Origin: REEB95 sp963810055
GTDB lineage: Bacteria > Pseudomonadota > Alphaproteobacteria > ATCC43930 > CGMCC-115725
Reading direction: 5' to 3'
NCBI GenBank assembly: GCA_963810055.1
Contig: CAWEME010000019.1
Location: forward strand, 1 to 35,185
DNA length: 35,185 nt
A model generated the notes under the pieces. The model was not told where the DNA came from, did no database searches, and was given only the letters and a program-made list of their open reading frames with translations. Positions 33,711 through 35,185 of this stretch are shown here, piece by piece; position 1 is the stretch's first letter; each line of letters starts with the position of its first letter. A program made the translations under genes and the position numbers.

Positions 33711-35185
33711 AAGCCACGCGCGGGGCGTCGACGGCGCGCAGATTGCGGAAGCGCGCCAGCGCCCAGAGCGGGAAATATTTGCGGTAGCCGTGATAGCGCA
33801 GATAGAACACGCGCGGAAATCCCACCGCGGTGTACCATTCCTCGTCCCACAAGCCGTGCGGCTTCTGGTTCTTGACCAGGTAATCGGCGCCGCGCGCCAC
33901 CGCCGGGTGATGCGCCTCGCCCGCCGCCATCAGGCCCAGCATCGCCCAGGCGGTTTGCGAGGACGTCGATTCCTTGCCTTCGCCGCGCTTCCGCCGGCCC
34001 AATAGGAGGCGCCGTCCTCGCCCCAGCCGCCATCCGCGCGCTGCTTCGACAAAAGCCATGCGGCCGCGCGTTTCATCGCCTGGTCGCCGGGATCGAGCCC
34101 CGCCATGGCGAGCGCGTTCAGCACCGACCAGGTGCCGTAGATGTAATTCGTGCCCCAACGCCCGAACCACGAACCGTCCTGCTGCTGGGTCCGCCGCAGA
34201 TAGGCCAACCCGGCATCGAGCGCCGCGCGGTACTGCCCGCCGCCCAGCTGCGCCAGCAAGCCGACGCAACGCGCCGCCACGTCCTCGGTCGGCGGATCGA
34301 GCAGCGCGCCGTGATCGGCGAACGGGATATAGTTGAGATAGAGTACTCGTTGTCGGCGTCGAACGAGGCCCAGCCGCCGTTCTTGCATTGCATGCCCACC
34401 AGCCATTCGGCGGCGCGGTCGATGGCGTTGCGGTAGGCGGCGGGATCGGCGCGGTCCATCGCCATCGCCACCATGGCGGTGTCGTCGAGATCGGGATAAT
34501 GCGGATTGGCGTATCGAAAGGCCCAGCCGCCGGCCGCACCCCCCGCCGCCACGCCGCCCAATGCCGCCAGATCCAGTTCCTGCTTCGGCGCCAGCCAGTC
34601 GAGGCCCAGCTTCGCCGCCCGTTCCGCCGCCGCGCCGCCGGTTTCCAACAGCGCGTGGGCGGCGAGCCCGGTATCCCACACCGGCGAAAGACAAGGCTGG
34701 CAATAGGTGCGCCCGGGCTCCCGCACCAGCAGTTTCCTGATCGCGGCCTTGGCGGTCGCCATCGTCGGATCGTCCTTGGCGTGGCCCAGGCAGTCGAACA
34801 TCATCACCGCGTTGGCCATGGCGGGATAGATCCCGCCCAAGCCATCCTCGCCGTTGAGCCGTTCGACCACGAACTCGACCGCCTTGCCGATGGCATATTG
34901 GCGCGGCGCCGCGGGGAAATGCGGCTCGAGCAAGCGCAGCACATCGTCGAGCCGGTTGAACGCCACCGCCCAGATCGAGCCGCGCTATCGCGGCGGCCGC
35001 GCCTGGGTTCCGGGCGCGAACAGCTCCTTCACCGAAATCCCGCGCGGGTTCCGGGCGCGCGGCTTCTTCGCCATCAGCACCAAGCAGCGGCACGATCACG
35101 GTGCGCGACCAATAGCTGACCTTGCTCAGATGGAACGGAAACCAGCGCGGCAGCAGCATGATCTCGACCGGCATCTCCGGCACCG
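33700..35185 (-). pseudogene. shc: Squalene-hopene cyclase, 5' truncated by window edge and broken at four points
   Basis: The enzyme cyclises squalene to hopene at the inner membrane. The catalytic DXDD motif is present (DLDDTAMVAM), as are several QW repeats (KNGGWASFDADN, QQDGSWFGRWGTNYIYGTWS, RADGGWGEDGASYW) and the C-terminal LWDEEWYTAVGFPRVFYLRYHGYRKYFPLWAL. The N-terminal part at the window edge reads MLLPRWFPFHLSKVSYWSRTV. Lesions are an extra G near 35079, an in-frame TAG near 34985, one missing C near 34345 (TACTC for TACCTC) and one missing base near 33990. All domains between them are conserved and hpnG and hpnH sit in the same window, so errors in the sequence are more likely than loss, but four lesions in one gene leave real decay possible. 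The first ~170 residues lie outside the window. Confidence 0.85.

Overview
The window is a GC-rich chromosomal segment that reads as an alphaproteobacterium, most likely Rhodospirillales-like. The reasons are a fabI-aroC start, a dxs-tlyA-RNA methyltransferase unit, hopanoid genes (hpnH, hpnG, shc), and a membrane formate dehydrogenase (FDH) cluster with the DUF3305/DUF3306/DUF6352/DUF6505 accessory set seen in this class. The genus cannot be named from sequence alone.

Layout. 1-2.9 kb holds housekeeping genes on + (fabI tail, aroC, sppA), closed by a large palindromic repeat. 3.0-7.1 kb is a leftward unit of dxs, tlyA and an RlmD/RumA-type methyltransferase. 7.2-9.4 kb holds ispH behind a strong promoter, then hpnH, followed by four tandem structured repeats (9427-9669). 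9.7-10.5 kb carries two small envelope proteins. 10.5-14.6 kb is a leftward oxyanion uptake unit: a WtpABC-type tungstate/molybdate ABC transporter and an HTH plus periplasmic-binding-like regulator. 14.7-15.1 kb contains the decayed remains of a tupA-like tungstate-binding protein gene. 15.3-16.9 kb encodes an oxalate/formate-type MFS transporter and its 40-residue partner. 17.0-20.1 kb encodes a seven-haem cytochrome c/cytochrome b fusion, a small cytochrome c and a UbiA-family prenyltransferase. 20.1-29.3 kb is the leftward FDH unit: biotin/lipoate-ligase-like protein, DUF6505, DUF6352, DUF3305, DUF3306, HTH-TorD chaperone, TAT peptide, then the alpha, beta and gamma subunits. A polyferredoxin is transcribed divergently (29.4-31.4 kb), followed by a WD40-cytochrome c fusion. 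32.9-35.2 kb returns to hopanoids with hpnG and a damaged shc.

How the parts fit (inference). The central 20 kb looks like a formate-respiration island. The MFS pair would bring formate or oxalate in, and the Wtp transporter would supply W or Mo for the FDH cofactor. TorD and the accessory proteins would mature the enzyme, and the b- and c-type cytochromes would take electrons into or past the quinone pool. The island lies between hopanoid genes that often sit close together.

Quality note. At least seven conserved genes are broken by single-base insertions or deletions, several in short homopolymers, and the next codons continue the expected protein. Uncorrected sequencing or assembly errors are the likeliest cause. 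By contrast, the tupA-like relic looks truly decayed.
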